From the NCBI RefSeq assembly GCF_017377745.1, contig NZ_JAFVMG010000008.1, forward strand, positions 1 through 64,000: a stretch of 64,000 bases of DNA. Reading direction: 5' to 3'. Positions within the stretch are counted from its first letter, which is position 1; each line of letters opens with the position of its first letter. Of this stretch, positions 15,771 to 25,086 are shown one piece after another. The stretch comes from Acetobacter suratthaniensis. GTDB lineage: Bacteria > Pseudomonadota > Alphaproteobacteria > Acetobacterales > Acetobacteraceae. The position numbers and the translations under genes were made by a program. The notes beneath the pieces were generated by a model. It was not told where the DNA came from. It saw nothing but the letters and a program-made list of their open reading frames with translations, and made no database searches.

Positions 15771-17477
15771 TTGGACGAAGAATGCCCTCGCGCCCAATTT
15801 GTCGCTTTTTGGAGCGGTACGGTGGCGGAAGGAACAAGGAGCGCAGGGCAGGCAGGTAAGGCCCTGCCCGTATGGGCCGACCGCTGGCGCTGGCTGACCG
15901 CTCCGAACATGGCGGATCTGGGCTTTGCCCTGCGCAACACACTGGCAGCACTACTCTCGTTGCTGATTGCCATGTGGATGGAACTGGACAGCCCACAATG
16001 GGCCCCCCTTACCGTCTGGGTAGTAGCAACCGCATCGCGCGGGGAATCCCTGTCAAAAGCACGCTGGCGTCTGGCTGGCACAGGGGTAGGCTGCGTTGCG
16101 GGAATCGGGCTGATTGCGGCGTTTCCCCAGCAGGAAGGTCTGTTTTTTGTCGGACTGGCCTTATGGATTGGCCTGTGTTGCGGTGGGGCCACTTTTTTTG
16201 ATGGCTATCGGGGCTATGGGCTGCTGGTGGCCAGTTTTACATCTGCCATTGTTGCCGCAGGTGCCATCGAACAGCCCGATAGCGTTTTTGACATCGCCAT
16301 CGCACGCGGTACGTACATCGTGCTGGGTATTTTATGTGAGTCGGCTCTGGCCGTGCTGTTTCTGCCCGGTGCGCGGACCGCAGCCCGTATCCGCCTGCCT
16401 GCCCGCCTGCGCGCGCTGGTGGACAGGGTGGCCGAAGGTGTCAGCCCCTCTCCGGCTCTCTTTGATGTTGAGGCGGAAAGCCACCTGCTGAGCGATCTGG
16501 TTGCCACCAATGCCCGGGTCGAATTCGATGTGCTGGAAATGGGCGGGGGGCAGGGCCATGCTGCTGACCATGCCCGTGCCGCACTGGCCAATATGCTGGC
16601 CGCCATAGCCCATGCACGCGGCGGCGCCCCCGATACCACCTGCGCGCGCGATCTGGAGGCGGCCCGCCAGCATATTGGGGCCATCACCGCTCCCCCCCGC
16701 AGAGACCGATTCCGTTTCGCCAGTCGTTCGCCCCGCCATGCGGTCGAGGCGTTGCATAACGGTCTTCGGGCCACTTTTGGCATTCTGGCGGCATGGCTGG
16801 TCTGGGTTATTACGGCATGGCCCGCCGGGCCAACTTTTGTCTCGTTCGTAGCTCTGGTGTACGGGCTACTGGCCACGCGTGAAGTTCCGGCTCTGGCCTC
16901 AGCCGGTTTCTACCACGGCGCGGCACTCTGCGCGGGCATTGCAGGGCTGTGCGTTTTTGTGGTCATTCCCGCTGTCACAGCACCTGAATGTCTGGTGCTG
17001 CTGCTGCTCGTACCCATGATCATAGGGGGGCTTGCCGCCCGCTCACCCCGGCTGGTCAATCAGGCCTTTGCCTTCAACATGTTCCTGCCTGTCCTGATCG
17101 GCCCTTCCAATACGGGGCGGCTGGACGAGGCCTCCTTTCTCAACACGGCTCTGGCCTTTCTGGCCGCCGTGCTGTTTGTGCGCTTTACCTTTGGCACCAT
17201 CCTGCCTTTTCGGGCCGACAGCCACCTGCGGCGCACGGCGGCATGGGTGGATCGAGGCCTGCGTGCGGTCGCCCGGACAGGCAGCCGGGTGGGCGAACAC
17301 CAGTGGCTGATGACCAATGCGGACAGCATGGTGCGCGCCATGCGGACAAGTCAGGGTATTCCGCGTCAGGAAATCCTGACCTATATGGATCAGCACCTGC
17401 ACGCCATGGTGCAGGGTTTATGGCTGATCGAGCAGCGTGAAACCCATACCCGCCCCCCCACACCCCCGATAGGCTGA
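15771..17477 (+). CDS. FUSC-family transporter (aromatic acid/fusaric acid exporter-like)
   Basis: A protein of up to 568 residues with the two-module FUSC layout: a first set of about six membrane segments (from LGFALRNTLAALLSLLIAMW), a cytoplasmic region (about residues 205-325), and a second set (from ALHNGLRATFGILAAWLV). The conserved segment DSPQWAPLTVWVVATASRGE is typical of FUSC and AaeB proteins. Such proteins export hydroxylated aromatic acids or fusaric acid with a periplasmic adaptor; none is adjacent here. The start is uncertain: TTG 15771 is the longest, GTG 15822 is possible, and the first ATG (15909) would still precede the first membrane segment. Confidence 0.85.
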   Translation: MDEECPRAQFVAFWSGTVAEGTRSAGQAGKALPVWADRWRWLTAPNMADLGFALRNTLAALLSLLIAMWMELDSPQWAPLTVWVVATASRGESLSKARWRLAGTGVGCVAGIGLIAAFPQQEGLFFVGLALWIGLCCGGATFFDGYRGYGLLVASFTSAIVAAGAIEQPDSVFDIAIARGTYIVLGILCESALAVLFLPGARTAARIRLPARLRALVDRVAEGVSPSPALFDVEAESHLLSDLVATNARVEFDVLEMGGGQGHAADHARAALANMLAAIAHARGGAPDTTCARDLEAARQHIGAITAPPRRDRFRFASRSPRHAVEALHNGLRATFGILAAWLVWVITAWPAGPTFVSFVALVYGLLATREVPALASAGFYHGAALCAGIAGLCVFVVIPAVTAPECLVLLLLVPMIIGGLAARSPRLVNQAFAFNMFLPVLIGPSNTGRLDEASFLNTALAFLAAVLFVRFTFGTILPFRADSHLRRTAAWVDRGLRAVARTGSRVGEHQWLMTNADSMVRAMRTSQGIPRQEILTYMDQHLHAMVQGLWLIEQRETHTRPPTPPIG

Positions 17478-17583
17478 ACAACGCCGCTCTCTGTATCCCG
17501 GCACTGGTATTCTCGCCTATCGGCCCCCACATGTCAGGCAAAGCCAGACTGGCCCCACAGCATGAGACCACCCGTATAACATA

Positions 17584-18225
17584 ATGCTGCCTGATCTTTT
17601 TTCCTTCGAACGCCGCCGGGTCGAACTTGGGCCGGGGGCTGCCATCCTTGGCGGCTTTGCATGCGATCAGGCGGAAGCGCTTCTCGAACAGATCGCGTAT
17701 CTCTCCAGTATTGCTCCCTTTCGCCATATGCAGACACCGGGGGGCAGGCGCATGTCTGTGGCCATGCTCAATGCTGGGCCACTGGGCTGGGTTTCAGACG
17801 CCTCAGGCTATCGCTACACAACAACAGACCCCCAGACCGGTCGCACATGGCCTACCATCCCCCCCATATTCATGGAGCTTGCCAGCCGGGCAGCACAGGC
17901 TTTGGGCTTCGGCCAGTTTGCGCCTGATGCCTGCCTGATCAACCGCTACGCGCCAGGCACGCGCCTTTCCCTGCATCAGGACAGGGATGAGCAAGATCAT
18001 CAGGCGCCTATTGTTTCGGTCTCGCTCGGTCTGCCTGCCACTTTTTTATGGGGTGGGCTACAGCGCCAGAACCGCACCACACGCTACCGGCTGGCCCATG
18101 GTGATGTGGCTGTCTGGGGTGGGCCATCGCGCCTGATGTTTCATGGTATCAGTGAACTCAAAGACGGCGTACACCCGCTCACAGGAGCCCTGCGCTATAA
18201 CCTGACATTTCGGAAAGTACGATGA
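17584..18225 (+). CDS. alkB: DNA oxidative demethylase AlkB
   Basis: A 213-residue Fe(II)/2-oxoglutarate dioxygenase. The iron ligands are His131, Asp133 (SLHQDRDE) and His187 (LMFHGIS); Arg204 and Arg210 in RYNLTFR bind 2-oxoglutarate. All five fall at exactly the numbers known for E. coli AlkB. NRYAPG before the HxD motif is also conserved. It repairs 1-methyladenine and 3-methylcytosine by oxidative demethylation. Its stop overlaps the tag start (ATGA), giving an alkylation repair operon. Confidence 0.96.
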   Translation: MLPDLFSFERRRVELGPGAAILGGFACDQAEALLEQIAYLSSIAPFRHMQTPGGRRMSVAMLNAGPLGWVSDASGYRYTTTDPQTGRTWPTIPPIFMELASRAAQALGFGQFAPDACLINRYAPGTRLSLHQDRDEQDHQAPIVSVSLGLPATFLWGGLQRQNRTTRYRLAHGDVAVWGGPSRLMFHGISELKDGVHPLTGALRYNLTFRKVR

Positions 18226-18797
18226 GCGATATTCTGCCGCGCTGCGCCTGGGCACAGAACGATCCCGCCCAGTGGGCTTATCACGACACGGAATGGGGTG
18301 TGCCGGTGCGCGACAGCCGGACATTATGGGAGCACCTCATGCTCGATTGTTTTCAGGCCGGTCTTTCATGGCGAACCATCCTGCTCAAGCGCGAAGCATT
18401 CCGCCGGGCGTTCGAAGGTTTCGATCCGGCCCGCATAGCCCTTTATGGCGAGAACGACATTGAACGACTGATGGCCGATAACGGCATTGTACGCTCCCGA
18501 CAGAAAATTACCGCCACCATCCGTAATGCCCGCGCCTATCTGAGCATGCAGGATCATGGCGAAGATTTTTCTGATTTTGTGTGGAGTTTTACAGACAACA
18601 AACCTGTTCTGAACCAGAGCGGCACCAGCAGCCCCCGCTCCCCACAGGGCGATGCGCTCTCGCTCGCTCTTAAAAAACGCGGGTTCAGCTTTGTCGGCCC
18701 CGTTATCGTTCACGCATGGCTACAGGCCTGCGGGCTGATCAACGATCATGAACCGGGCTGCTTCTGCCATGCAAAAGGGAACACCCCTGCGGCATGA
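18222..18797 (+). CDS. tag: DNA-3-methyladenine glycosylase I
   Basis: A 191-residue Tag glycosylase. The zinc-snap ligands are Cys8 (RCAW), His21 (YHDTEWGVP), His176 and Cys180 (NDHEPGC). QAGLSWRTILLKRE is the family signature; the residue aligned with catalytic Glu38 of E. coli Tag appears to be Asp42 (LDCFQAGLSW), a conservative change. It excises 3-methyladenine. Translationally coupled to alkB upstream; the next gene overlaps its stop in turn. Confidence 0.95.
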   Translation: MSDILPRCAWAQNDPAQWAYHDTEWGVPVRDSRTLWEHLMLDCFQAGLSWRTILLKREAFRRAFEGFDPARIALYGENDIERLMADNGIVRSRQKITATIRNARAYLSMQDHGEDFSDFVWSFTDNKPVLNQSGTSSPRSPQGDALSLALKKRGFSFVGPVIVHAWLQACGLINDHEPGCFCHAKGNTPAA

Positions 18798-19258
18798 AAA
18801 AACCTGCGAAAAAAAGAAGACATTACAGAGCAGAAAAACCGCTTAGAGGCATCGCATACGCCCTGCCCCTGATCGGTATGCTGCTGGCAGGCTGTGCGGA
18901 TGACCATGGACGCGGCGCCATGCACGAAGCCGTATCAGGCTGTTTTATCGCCCATCCCTTACAGAAAGGCAGCGCTTATGACCGCTTCCGCTGCATTGCC
19001 CTTGCCCACCAGCATTACGGCCCCGCGGCCATAGGGGAAAATTACGGTCTGATTGTTCTGGTCGATCAGGCGGCACTCAGCATTGGGCAGGAGATAGATT
19101 CCGGCACACTAGATTTACCCGCGGCTGAAACAGCCCTGCACTGGGTTACCATCAAAGCGCAACAAGCCACCGTGCAGCCAGCCTCCATCAGCATGCCCCC
19201 GGCGCATCAGGCAATACCATCGGGTGCGTACCCACTCGGAGCAAGCACCAGACGGTAG
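18794..19258 (+). CDS. small lipoprotein of unknown function
   Basis: A 154-residue protein with a very basic N-terminus (KKPAKKRRHYRAEK), a hydrophobic segment and a lipobox LLAGC at about residues 30-34, so probably a membrane-anchored periplasmic lipoprotein. The mature part is helical with two further Cys (GCFIAH, FRCIAL). No family recognised. The ATG overlaps the tag stop, so it is the third gene of the alkB-tag transcript, perhaps by read-through rather than function. Confidence 0.65.
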   Translation: MKKPAKKRRHYRAEKPLRGIAYALPLIGMLLAGCADDHGRGAMHEAVSGCFIAHPLQKGSAYDRFRCIALAHQHYGPAAIGENYGLIVLVDQAALSIGQEIDSGTLDLPAAETALHWVTIKAQQATVQPASISMPPAHQAIPSGAYPLGASTRR

Positions 19259-19264
19259 CAGCCC

Positions 19265-19861
19265 TTACTGGGTCCGCGGAATAATGGCCGGTTCGGACGA
19301 ATTTTTGTCCGGGTTAGGCACAACCCCGCCAGACTGGGTCGAATAGGTTGCCGTGGTAGACTGGTTGGGCGTTCTGGGAGAACGGAACGCCGAAACCCCA
19401 AGCAGACCAACAGAGGAAGGGTTCATCGTCCCTTCAGGCTGGCGCGCGCACCCTCGGGTAATGATGGAACAGATCCCGTCTGTTCCAATAGTCTCATCAT
19501 TATTGCCAGCATAATGCACATCCGACACGCGATCATGATCCAGACGGATCACCGCCGTGCAGGATGTACCACCACCACCGCCAAGCTGGGCAATGGTTGT
19601 GACAACATCCCCAACCGGAATCAGGGTAGACCCCCCAAAGCTCGGCTGGGGTTGCGTGCCGGTATAGACAAAAATCTGCGTCGTATCGTTAAGCTGTTTG
19701 GTGGCGTTCGGTAGCCCCGCGCAGGCCTGAAGATCGTAAGAGGTCATGCCGATCATGGTAATCTGCGCCTTGTGAGCCGCCCGCGAATCAAAATACCCGC
19801 ATCCACTCAGGCCAAAAAGCGAAAGAGACAGACACAGCGCACTCACACTACGATACTTCAT
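19265..19861 (-). CDS. lipoprotein of unknown function
   Basis: A 198-residue protein with a signal peptide and lipobox LSGC (residues 18-21). The first part of the mature region contains ITMIGMTSYDLQACAGLP and an IFVYTG segment, then a Gly-rich stretch before SCTAVIRLD; this resembles small outer membrane lipoproteins of the SmpA/BamE-like type found across acetic acid bacteria. The C-terminal 60 residues are Ser/Thr/Pro rich and probably disordered. Convergent with the preceding gene, six bases apart. Function unknown. Confidence 0.7.
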   Translation of the reverse strand: MKYRSVSALCLSLSLFGLSGCGYFDSRAAHKAQITMIGMTSYDLQACAGLPNATKQLNDTTQIFVYTGTQPQPSFGGSTLIPVGDVVTTIAQLGGGGGTSCTAVIRLDHDRVSDVHYAGNNDETIGTDGICSIITRGCARQPEGTMNPSSVGLLGVSAFRSPRTPNQSTTATYSTQSGGVVPNPDKNSSEPAIIPRTQ

Positions 19862-20163
19862 CTACCGGGGGCTCTCCATATTCTAACCTGTTGGCAGGCG
19901 CACACGATAACAGACCTGCCCAGTCTACTTAATGCGCCCTTTCTCCCAGATGCAACCCTTGCGCCCCTATGAACAGATACGCCAACCCGCTCACACGCTC
20001 CAACAGAGCGAATTGACGCATAAACTTCGGCCTCAGCATTGCCTTCCGCTGCCCGAGCCATCATCATGGCCTCTATCGTCAAGGCCTGCAGGCCGGGGTG
20101 GTGCAGCCCATGCCCTGCCTGACAGCGTTAAAGAGTACAGACTTCAGGGAGAAACCGCCGCTC
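19862..20163. other. divergent intergenic region, no gene seen
   Basis: About 300 bases separating two outward-facing lipoprotein genes. It should carry both promoters. Short frames exist in it, including an upstream extension of the DUF4142 frame to 20098, but none has a signal peptide, ribosome site or family likeness. Confidence 0.4.
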
Positions 20164-20709
20164 ATGTCACCAGCATCGCGCTTCAGGCTGCACGCCCTGC
20201 TGCCTTTCATGACATCGCTTCTCGCGCTCAGCGCCTGCACCCATGCACAGCCGCCGGCCCCACCCCTGCCCCCGCTCAAAGCAATGGCCGCAACGCTTAC
20301 ACCAGCTGATATTGCCTTCATTCAGCAGCTCAACACCATGAACATTGTACAGAGCGCGACCGCTGCAAGCGCCAAAACCAATGCGGCCAGGAGTGATCTT
20401 GCAACACTGGGTGCGACCATTCTTCAGGATACGGCTGCCCAAAAAACGGCTCTTGCAAAGCTACTTACCACCCATGCCATCACGCTGCCCACCACTGCCC
20501 CCAAAGAAGACCAGACCCTTATCAAACGGTTGCAAACCCTGCATGGCGCAGCGTTTGACCGTCAGTATCTGCGCTATCTCTCACGCGAAATCACACGCAT
20601 GAAAGCTGTGCTTGATGCGGAAATCATCGCATCCTCCAACATGGATCTGGTCAAGCTGGCAAAAGACATCAACACGAAGCTGGCAGCCTATCAGGCACAA
20701 ATCCAGTAA
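20164..20709 (+). CDS. DUF4142-domain lipoprotein
   Basis: A 181-residue protein. The signal peptide ends in a lipobox LSAC (about residues 21-24) and a proline-rich linker follows. The rest is a DUF4142 four-helix bundle: TPADIAFIQQLNTMNIVQSA, later DTAAQKTALAKLL, FDRQYLRYLSREI and a C-terminal amphipathic helix. The family is ferritin-like in fold, periplasmic and stress-associated, but without proven activity. ATG 20164 is chosen because it starts the signal peptide; the frame is open further upstream. Confidence 0.8.
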   Translation: MSPASRFRLHALLPFMTSLLALSACTHAQPPAPPLPPLKAMAATLTPADIAFIQQLNTMNIVQSATAASAKTNAARSDLATLGATILQDTAAQKTALAKLLTTHAITLPTTAPKEDQTLIKRLQTLHGAAFDRQYLRYLSREITRMKAVLDAEIIASSNMDLVKLAKDINTKLAAYQAQIQ

Positions 20710-20742
20710 CGTAAACCTGTCCCAAAAGGTCTGCCTGCCATC

Positions 20743-21297
20743 ATGCCAACCGCACGCGCACACACTGTTTTTGGTATAACCGGGCGTAGCGGATCAGGAA
20801 AAACGACACTTATTACGAGACTTTTACCTTTTTTCCTAAAACAGGGCATGCGGGTTTCCACCATCAAGCACACGCATCACGGTGTGGATATGGATCAGCC
20901 AGGCAAGGATACCTTTCTGCACCGGCAGAATGGAGCGCATGAAGTCATGCTGGCCACCCCGCAACGCTGGGTGCTCCAGCATGAAATGGAATCCCCTCCT
21001 TCCCTGCCTACACTTTTACAGGCCATGAACCCTGTGGATTTGATTCTGGTGGAAGGCTTTCATGCAACCGTACCCGCCTGTCTGGAAGTCTGGCGGCCTT
21101 CCACACAAAAACCCCCGCTTTTTCCAGATACACCCAGCATCTCGCTGGTGGTGACGGATAGCCCGGAAAAACCATCCCGCTCCGAACACCTGACATTCAT
21201 TGGACTGGATGACATTGAAAAAATTTCTGCGTTTATAAAAGAAAACGCAACCATTATCCTGCCTGATCAGACGACCGCTACAGCCCCAGACCGCTAA
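20743..21297 (+). CDS. mobB: molybdopterin-guanine dinucleotide biosynthesis adaptor MobB
   Basis: A 184-residue P-loop GTPase. The Walker A is GRSGSGKTTLI near residue 12; the following HTHHGVDMDQPGKDTF and the late DLILVEGFHA are the MobB signatures. It assists MobA in attaching GMP to molybdopterin. It reads toward moeA and the two coding regions overlap by 20 bases at their 3' ends, unlike the more usual mobAB arrangement. mobA lies about 8.5 kb away beyond the formate dehydrogenase operon. Confidence 0.92.
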   Translation: MPTARAHTVFGITGRSGSGKTTLITRLLPFFLKQGMRVSTIKHTHHGVDMDQPGKDTFLHRQNGAHEVMLATPQRWVLQHEMESPPSLPTLLQAMNPVDLILVEGFHATVPACLEVWRPSTQKPPLFPDTPSISLVVTDSPEKPSRSEHLTFIGLDDIEKISAFIKENATIILPDQTTATAPDR

Positions 21298-22513
21298 ACG
21301 CGAGCATACCCACCCGATCTCCCACCTGCACCGCATGCCCGGCATCAACCCGCATAATCCCGCCCGCACGCGTCAGGCATTGAATGTCAGAAGCCCCGAC
21401 CGAAGGCACAAGGCTGAAACGGGCCTGCTCTCCATCCCACTCAGCAGAAACCGGCAGGAAACACGTGGCATCCGGCAGAGACCTGTAAGCAAACTGGCTG
21501 ATACCCATGACAGGGATGCTAGCCTGCATGGCTGGGGCACGACCACTCAGGGCCACCAAAAATGGCACAACAAAAAGCTGGGCGCATAAAGCCGCCGCCC
21601 CCGGATTACCGGGCAGGCAGAAGACAACTGTCCGGCCCAGCTTCATGACCGTCATGGGCTTACCCGGACGCATGCTCACCCGCCTGAACAGGCAGGTGGC
21701 ACCCATACGTTGCAAAACAGGCAGGACATGATCTGTCTGGCCGACAGAAATCCCGCCTGTTGTCACCACAACATCCGCCTGTTCCACACAGTGGCGCAAA
21801 GCCTGTTCCAGTTCATCCGCACTGTCTGAAGCCGAAGTCTGTCTGGTAATCTGCACCGTGGCACTGCGCAGCATGGCTTCGAGCATATGGGTATTGAGTT
21901 CCGTCCGGCCATCTTCCGCCTGACAGGCAAACTCGGCCCCATTGGCCAGCACGCTTACACGCAGCGGGCTGTAAACCTGCACGGCCGTTCTACCCTGATC
22001 CAGCAGTAACGGCACATGCCGCCAGTCCAGCACCGTACCGGGTTCAAGCAGGCACTGCCCTGCGGCAAACTCCTCGCCCGCCCAGCGGATATTCATGCCT
22101 GTTCTGGCACCCACACCCTCGGCCAGCGCGATATGGTCGCCCACACGCGCAGTCCGTTCGCGCGCCACCACCGCATCCGCCCCTTGGGGAATACGCGCGC
22201 CTGTCAGAATCTCGCAGGCCACGCCCGGTGCCAAGGGTTCGGGCCTTGTGCCGGCGGCTACATAACCCTGAACGGGCAAGCCCAACGCTCCGGCCTGCTC
22301 CATCTCACCAACACGAAAAGCATACCCGTCCATGGCGGAAATATCGGCATCCGGCCGGGGAGTGCGAGCCTGCACACCTTCCGCCAGCACATGCCCGCAG
22401 GCCTGCAGGGGGGCAAGGCTCTCAACCCGCTCAGGCAATAAATCATGGAGTGTGGCCGTCAGGAGCGCCTGTGCGGTATCATACGCAACCATACAGGGTG
22501 TATCATCGGGCAT
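21278..22513 (-). CDS. moeA: molybdopterin molybdotransferase MoeA
   Basis: A 411-residue MoeA. Recognisable blocks are ISAMDGYAFRVG (catalytic Asp region), GARIPQGADAVV, WAGEEF, and the MoCF-binding domain with TTGGISVGQTDHVLPVL, RPGKPMTVMKLG and CLPGNP. It inserts molybdate into adenylylated molybdopterin. It is the last gene of the leftward formate dehydrogenase operon (45 bases after fdhE), which makes sense because the dehydrogenase needs the bis-MGD cofactor. Confidence 0.95.
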   Translation of the reverse strand: MPDDTPCMVAYDTAQALLTATLHDLLPERVESLAPLQACGHVLAEGVQARTPRPDADISAMDGYAFRVGEMEQAGALGLPVQGYVAAGTRPEPLAPGVACEILTGARIPQGADAVVARERTARVGDHIALAEGVGARTGMNIRWAGEEFAAGQCLLEPGTVLDWRHVPLLLDQGRTAVQVYSPLRVSVLANGAEFACQAEDGRTELNTHMLEAMLRSATVQITRQTSASDSADELEQALRHCVEQADVVVTTGGISVGQTDHVLPVLQRMGATCLFRRVSMRPGKPMTVMKLGRTVVFCLPGNPGAAALCAQLFVVPFLVALSGRAPAMQASIPVMGISQFAYRSLPDATCFLPVSAEWDGEQARFSLVPSVGASDIQCLTRAGGIMRVDAGHAVQVGDRVGMLAFSGLGL

Positions 22514-22558
22514 ACAGGCTCTCGTTTTTTCTATCCGGTTTTCTGTCTGGCACAGCGT

Positions 22559-23479
22559 TCAGCCGGGAAAGGCAAAAGGGCTGAACCCAAGATGGGTGAA
22601 CCCTTCCTGCACCACCAGACTATCCAGCAACTGGTAGGCAAGGTTATGCGACACCGCCTCCAGTTCAGGATCGTAATCCAGCCGGAACACCTTGATATAG
22701 GTTTTGCACTCACCACAGGCTTCCGCCTGATCGGGAGCTTTCTCAGACAGTGTATAATACTGAAGATCCGCCGAGGAATGACAGTTTACACATACGCCGC
22801 GCACCCTGTGCCAACGCGTCTCGCAAAGACTGCACTGCAGATAGCGTAAGCCTTCGCGATCCCCCCCCAGAACCAGACTGGCAACCGGCCGCGCACCGCA
22901 GCAGGGACAATGCGTAGCCCGCCCGATACCCGGCATATCCTCATGCTGGCTCATGGCCTGCGCCCAGCAGACAGACAACGCCGCCCACAACAGCACGGAC
23001 AGACCCGGATCAACCTGATCATACTGCCCACGCAACAGCAGGGCCGCCTGTGCGCTCAGCACCGCAGGCGTCTCCAGACCAGCAAGCAGATCCGCCACAA
23101 TATCGGGCTGTAAATGCGGTTTCAGGCTTTCCACCAGTTGCGCATAAGCGGACTGCCAGACTGTCAGGCCCAGAAGAGTGTCTTCCAGTTCATCCTGCCT
23201 GTAACCGCCCGCAGCCAGTGCGCGGATGCTCGCCCGATCCGCTTCAGCCAGCGGTGACTGTTCCACAAGACCTTTCTGCCCCTCCACCAGATGGGAGAGG
23301 AACAGAAAATACTCGCCATTCAGTAAAACCGGGGGTTCCTGATCCTTGTCAGCCAATGCTCGCAGTTTTTCGGCACGGCGGGCGTAAAGGCGCTCAAGCT
23401 GAGGAAAAATCAGCGGCTCAATCGTCGCCACACCCGGTGTCCGCTTATCCAGCGGAACGATGTCGGAATCAGGGCGCAT
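22559..23479 (-). CDS. fdhE: formate dehydrogenase accessory protein FdhE
   Basis: A 306-residue FdhE. The C-terminal half is rubredoxin-like with four CxxC motifs: CPCC, CSLC, CVNC and CGEC, which bind iron, and ends with the conserved tail EGFTHLGFSPFAFPG. FdhE acts in maturation of respiratory formate dehydrogenases, interacting with the catalytic subunit before export. Its ATG shares one base with the stop of the cytochrome gene (TGATG), so the two are coupled. Confidence 0.94.
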   Translation of the reverse strand: MRPDSDIVPLDKRTPGVATIEPLIFPQLERLYARRAEKLRALADKDQEPPVLLNGEYFLFLSHLVEGQKGLVEQSPLAEADRASIRALAAGGYRQDELEDTLLGLTVWQSAYAQLVESLKPHLQPDIVADLLAGLETPAVLSAQAALLLRGQYDQVDPGLSVLLWAALSVCWAQAMSQHEDMPGIGRATHCPCCGARPVASLVLGGDREGLRYLQCSLCETRWHRVRGVCVNCHSSADLQYYTLSEKAPDQAEACGECKTYIKVFRLDYDPELEAVSHNLAYQLLDSLVVQEGFTHLGFSPFAFPG

Positions 23480-24135
23480 CAGGGGTGGTGCTTGATGGAT
23501 GACGTGTCTTCGGGAGCCACTTCCTCAGCATACCACCGGTCATGGTGCTGGCGCGCCCATGCCCGCGACACGTAACCCGTGATCATGCCTGTAATCGACC
23601 CGCGCACCCAAAGCCCCATGTAGATATGCCCCAGAACCAGCAGGATAAGAGCCAGTGCTGCCGCCGAATGCGCCAGAAGAGCAAGCCTGATCACCGGAAT
23701 GGGAAAATACATGGCAAAATAGGCCCGCCAGATCACCAGCCCCGTCACGAACAATGCGCTGATCAGCGCCATAATGCCCCAGAACAGAATTTTCTGCCCG
23801 GCATTGTATTTACCGATCTGGAGTTTCTGCCCATGCCGGTTCAGCAGCACATCCAGCACATGACGGAACCAGATACCATCCGTACGCACAGGCATGTTGT
23901 GGTGCACAAAGCGCACGAACATGCACATCAGGAGCGCGAACACCACCACACCCAAAAACGGGTGCAGGATACGCGCAAGCTGCGGCGGGCCAAGCACGCT
24001 GCCCAGCCAGTGCAGGCTGGGGAAAAACCACGACAGCCCAGACATGGCGACAAGAAAGAAGCAGCTCACCATTGTCCAGTGCAGCAGACGGTCACCAAAC
24101 TTGGTGCGCAGCACACGATTGTTCGTATCCATCAC
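23479..24135 (-). CDS. fdoI: formate dehydrogenase cytochrome b556 (gamma) subunit
   Basis: A 218-residue membrane protein of the FdnI/FdoI family with four hydrophobic segments. Haem-ligand histidines are expected in [22 protein letters not shown] and the third and fourth segments ([20 protein letters not shown], where two His are visible). It passes electrons from the FeS subunit to ubiquinone on the cytoplasmic side of the membrane. Its start overlaps the stop of the beta subunit gene by four bases. Confidence 0.93.
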   Translation of the reverse strand: MMDTNNRVLRTKFGDRLLHWTMVSCFFLVAMSGLSWFFPSLHWLGSVLGPPQLARILHPFLGVVVFALLMCMFVRFVHHNMPVRTDGIWFRHVLDVLLNRHGQKLQIGKYNAGQKILFWGIMALISALFVTGLVIWRAYFAMYFPIPVIRLALLAHSAAALALILLVLGHIYMGLWVRGSITGMITGYVSRAWARQHHDRWYAEEVAPEDTSSIKHHP

Positions 24136-25073
24136 GCATCTCCTGCGTTATCGGAAGGCCCGTTCTCGGCCTTTTCCTGCACCGGAGCCTGTTCTGGCTC
24201 CTTATGGGGTGTTTCATCCGTCTCGTTCGGGCCAACCCCCATGTAATGGGCAAAAGCCCCGGCAACCGTGGCGACAAAGCCAAGCGCACCCAAGGGTTTG
24301 AGCCATTCCTTCCAGCCCCGCACAACAGGGCTGATGGTCGGATCAGCAGGCAGGCGGTGATAAAGCTCGGGCTTGTCTGCATGGGTGAGCACATACATCA
24401 CATGTGTGCCACCTACGCCCTGTGGGTCGTACAGGCCCGCACCATGGTGGCCACGGCCCTTAAGCTCATCCACACGCTCGGCGGCAAGGTCTTTCATTTC
24501 TGCCTTGGAACCGAAAGAAATGGCACCGGTGGGGCAGGTTTTCACACAGGCCGGTTCCTGACCGACCGCCACCCTGTCCGCACAGAGTGTGCATTTATAA
24601 GCCCTGTTATCCGTCTTGCTGATACGCGGAATATCAAACGGACACCCGGCCACACAGTATCCACAGCCGATACACTGGTCGGACTGGAAATCGACAATAC
24701 CATTGGCAAACTGCAAAATGGCACCGGGGCTAGGGCAGGCCTTCAGGCAGCCCGGATCCTCGCAGTGCATGCAGCCTTCCTTACGCAGAAGCCACTCCAG
24801 CTTGTCGCTTTCGTCTTCTACCTCGTCAAACCGGATTACTGTCCATGTTTCGGGGGTTAAATCGACCGGATTGTCGTAAATACCCACATTATGCCCGACC
24901 TCGTCGCGCAGGTCGTTCCATTCGGAACATGCGACCTGACAGCCCTTGCACCCCGTGCAAAGGGAAACGTCGATCAGCTTGGCCACCTCTGTTTCATGGC
25001 TGCGCGCCTGCGGCGGCGGCGTAAACCCGTTGGTGGCGGAGCGTCTGATAATATCCTGTGACTGCATGCCCAT
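24132..25073 (-). CDS. fdoH: formate dehydrogenase iron-sulfur (beta) subunit
   Basis: A 313-residue polyferredoxin subunit of the FdnH/FdoH type. Four Cys clusters follow the family order: [46 protein letters not shown], and [20 protein letters not shown] (each within 20 residues), giving four [4Fe-4S] sites. The C-terminal region has one membrane segment ([17 protein letters not shown]) anchoring it to the membrane, and a charged tail. It transfers electrons from the molybdenum subunit to cytochrome b. Lies 13 bases downstream of the catalytic subunit gene. Confidence 0.95.
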   Translation of the reverse strand: MGMQSQDIIRRSATNGFTPPPQARSHETEVAKLIDVSLCTGCKGCQVACSEWNDLRDEVGHNVGIYDNPVDLTPETWTVIRFDEVEDESDKLEWLLRKEGCMHCEDPGCLKACPSPGAILQFANGIVDFQSDQCIGCGYCVAGCPFDIPRISKTDNRAYKCTLCADRVAVGQEPACVKTCPTGAISFGSKAEMKDLAAERVDELKGRGHHGAGLYDPQGVGGTHVMYVLTHADKPELYHRLPADPTISPVVRGWKEWLKPLGALGFVATVAGAFAHYMGVGPNETDETPHKEPEQAPVQEKAENGPSDNAGDA

Positions 25074-25086
25074 TTTTCAGCGCTCC

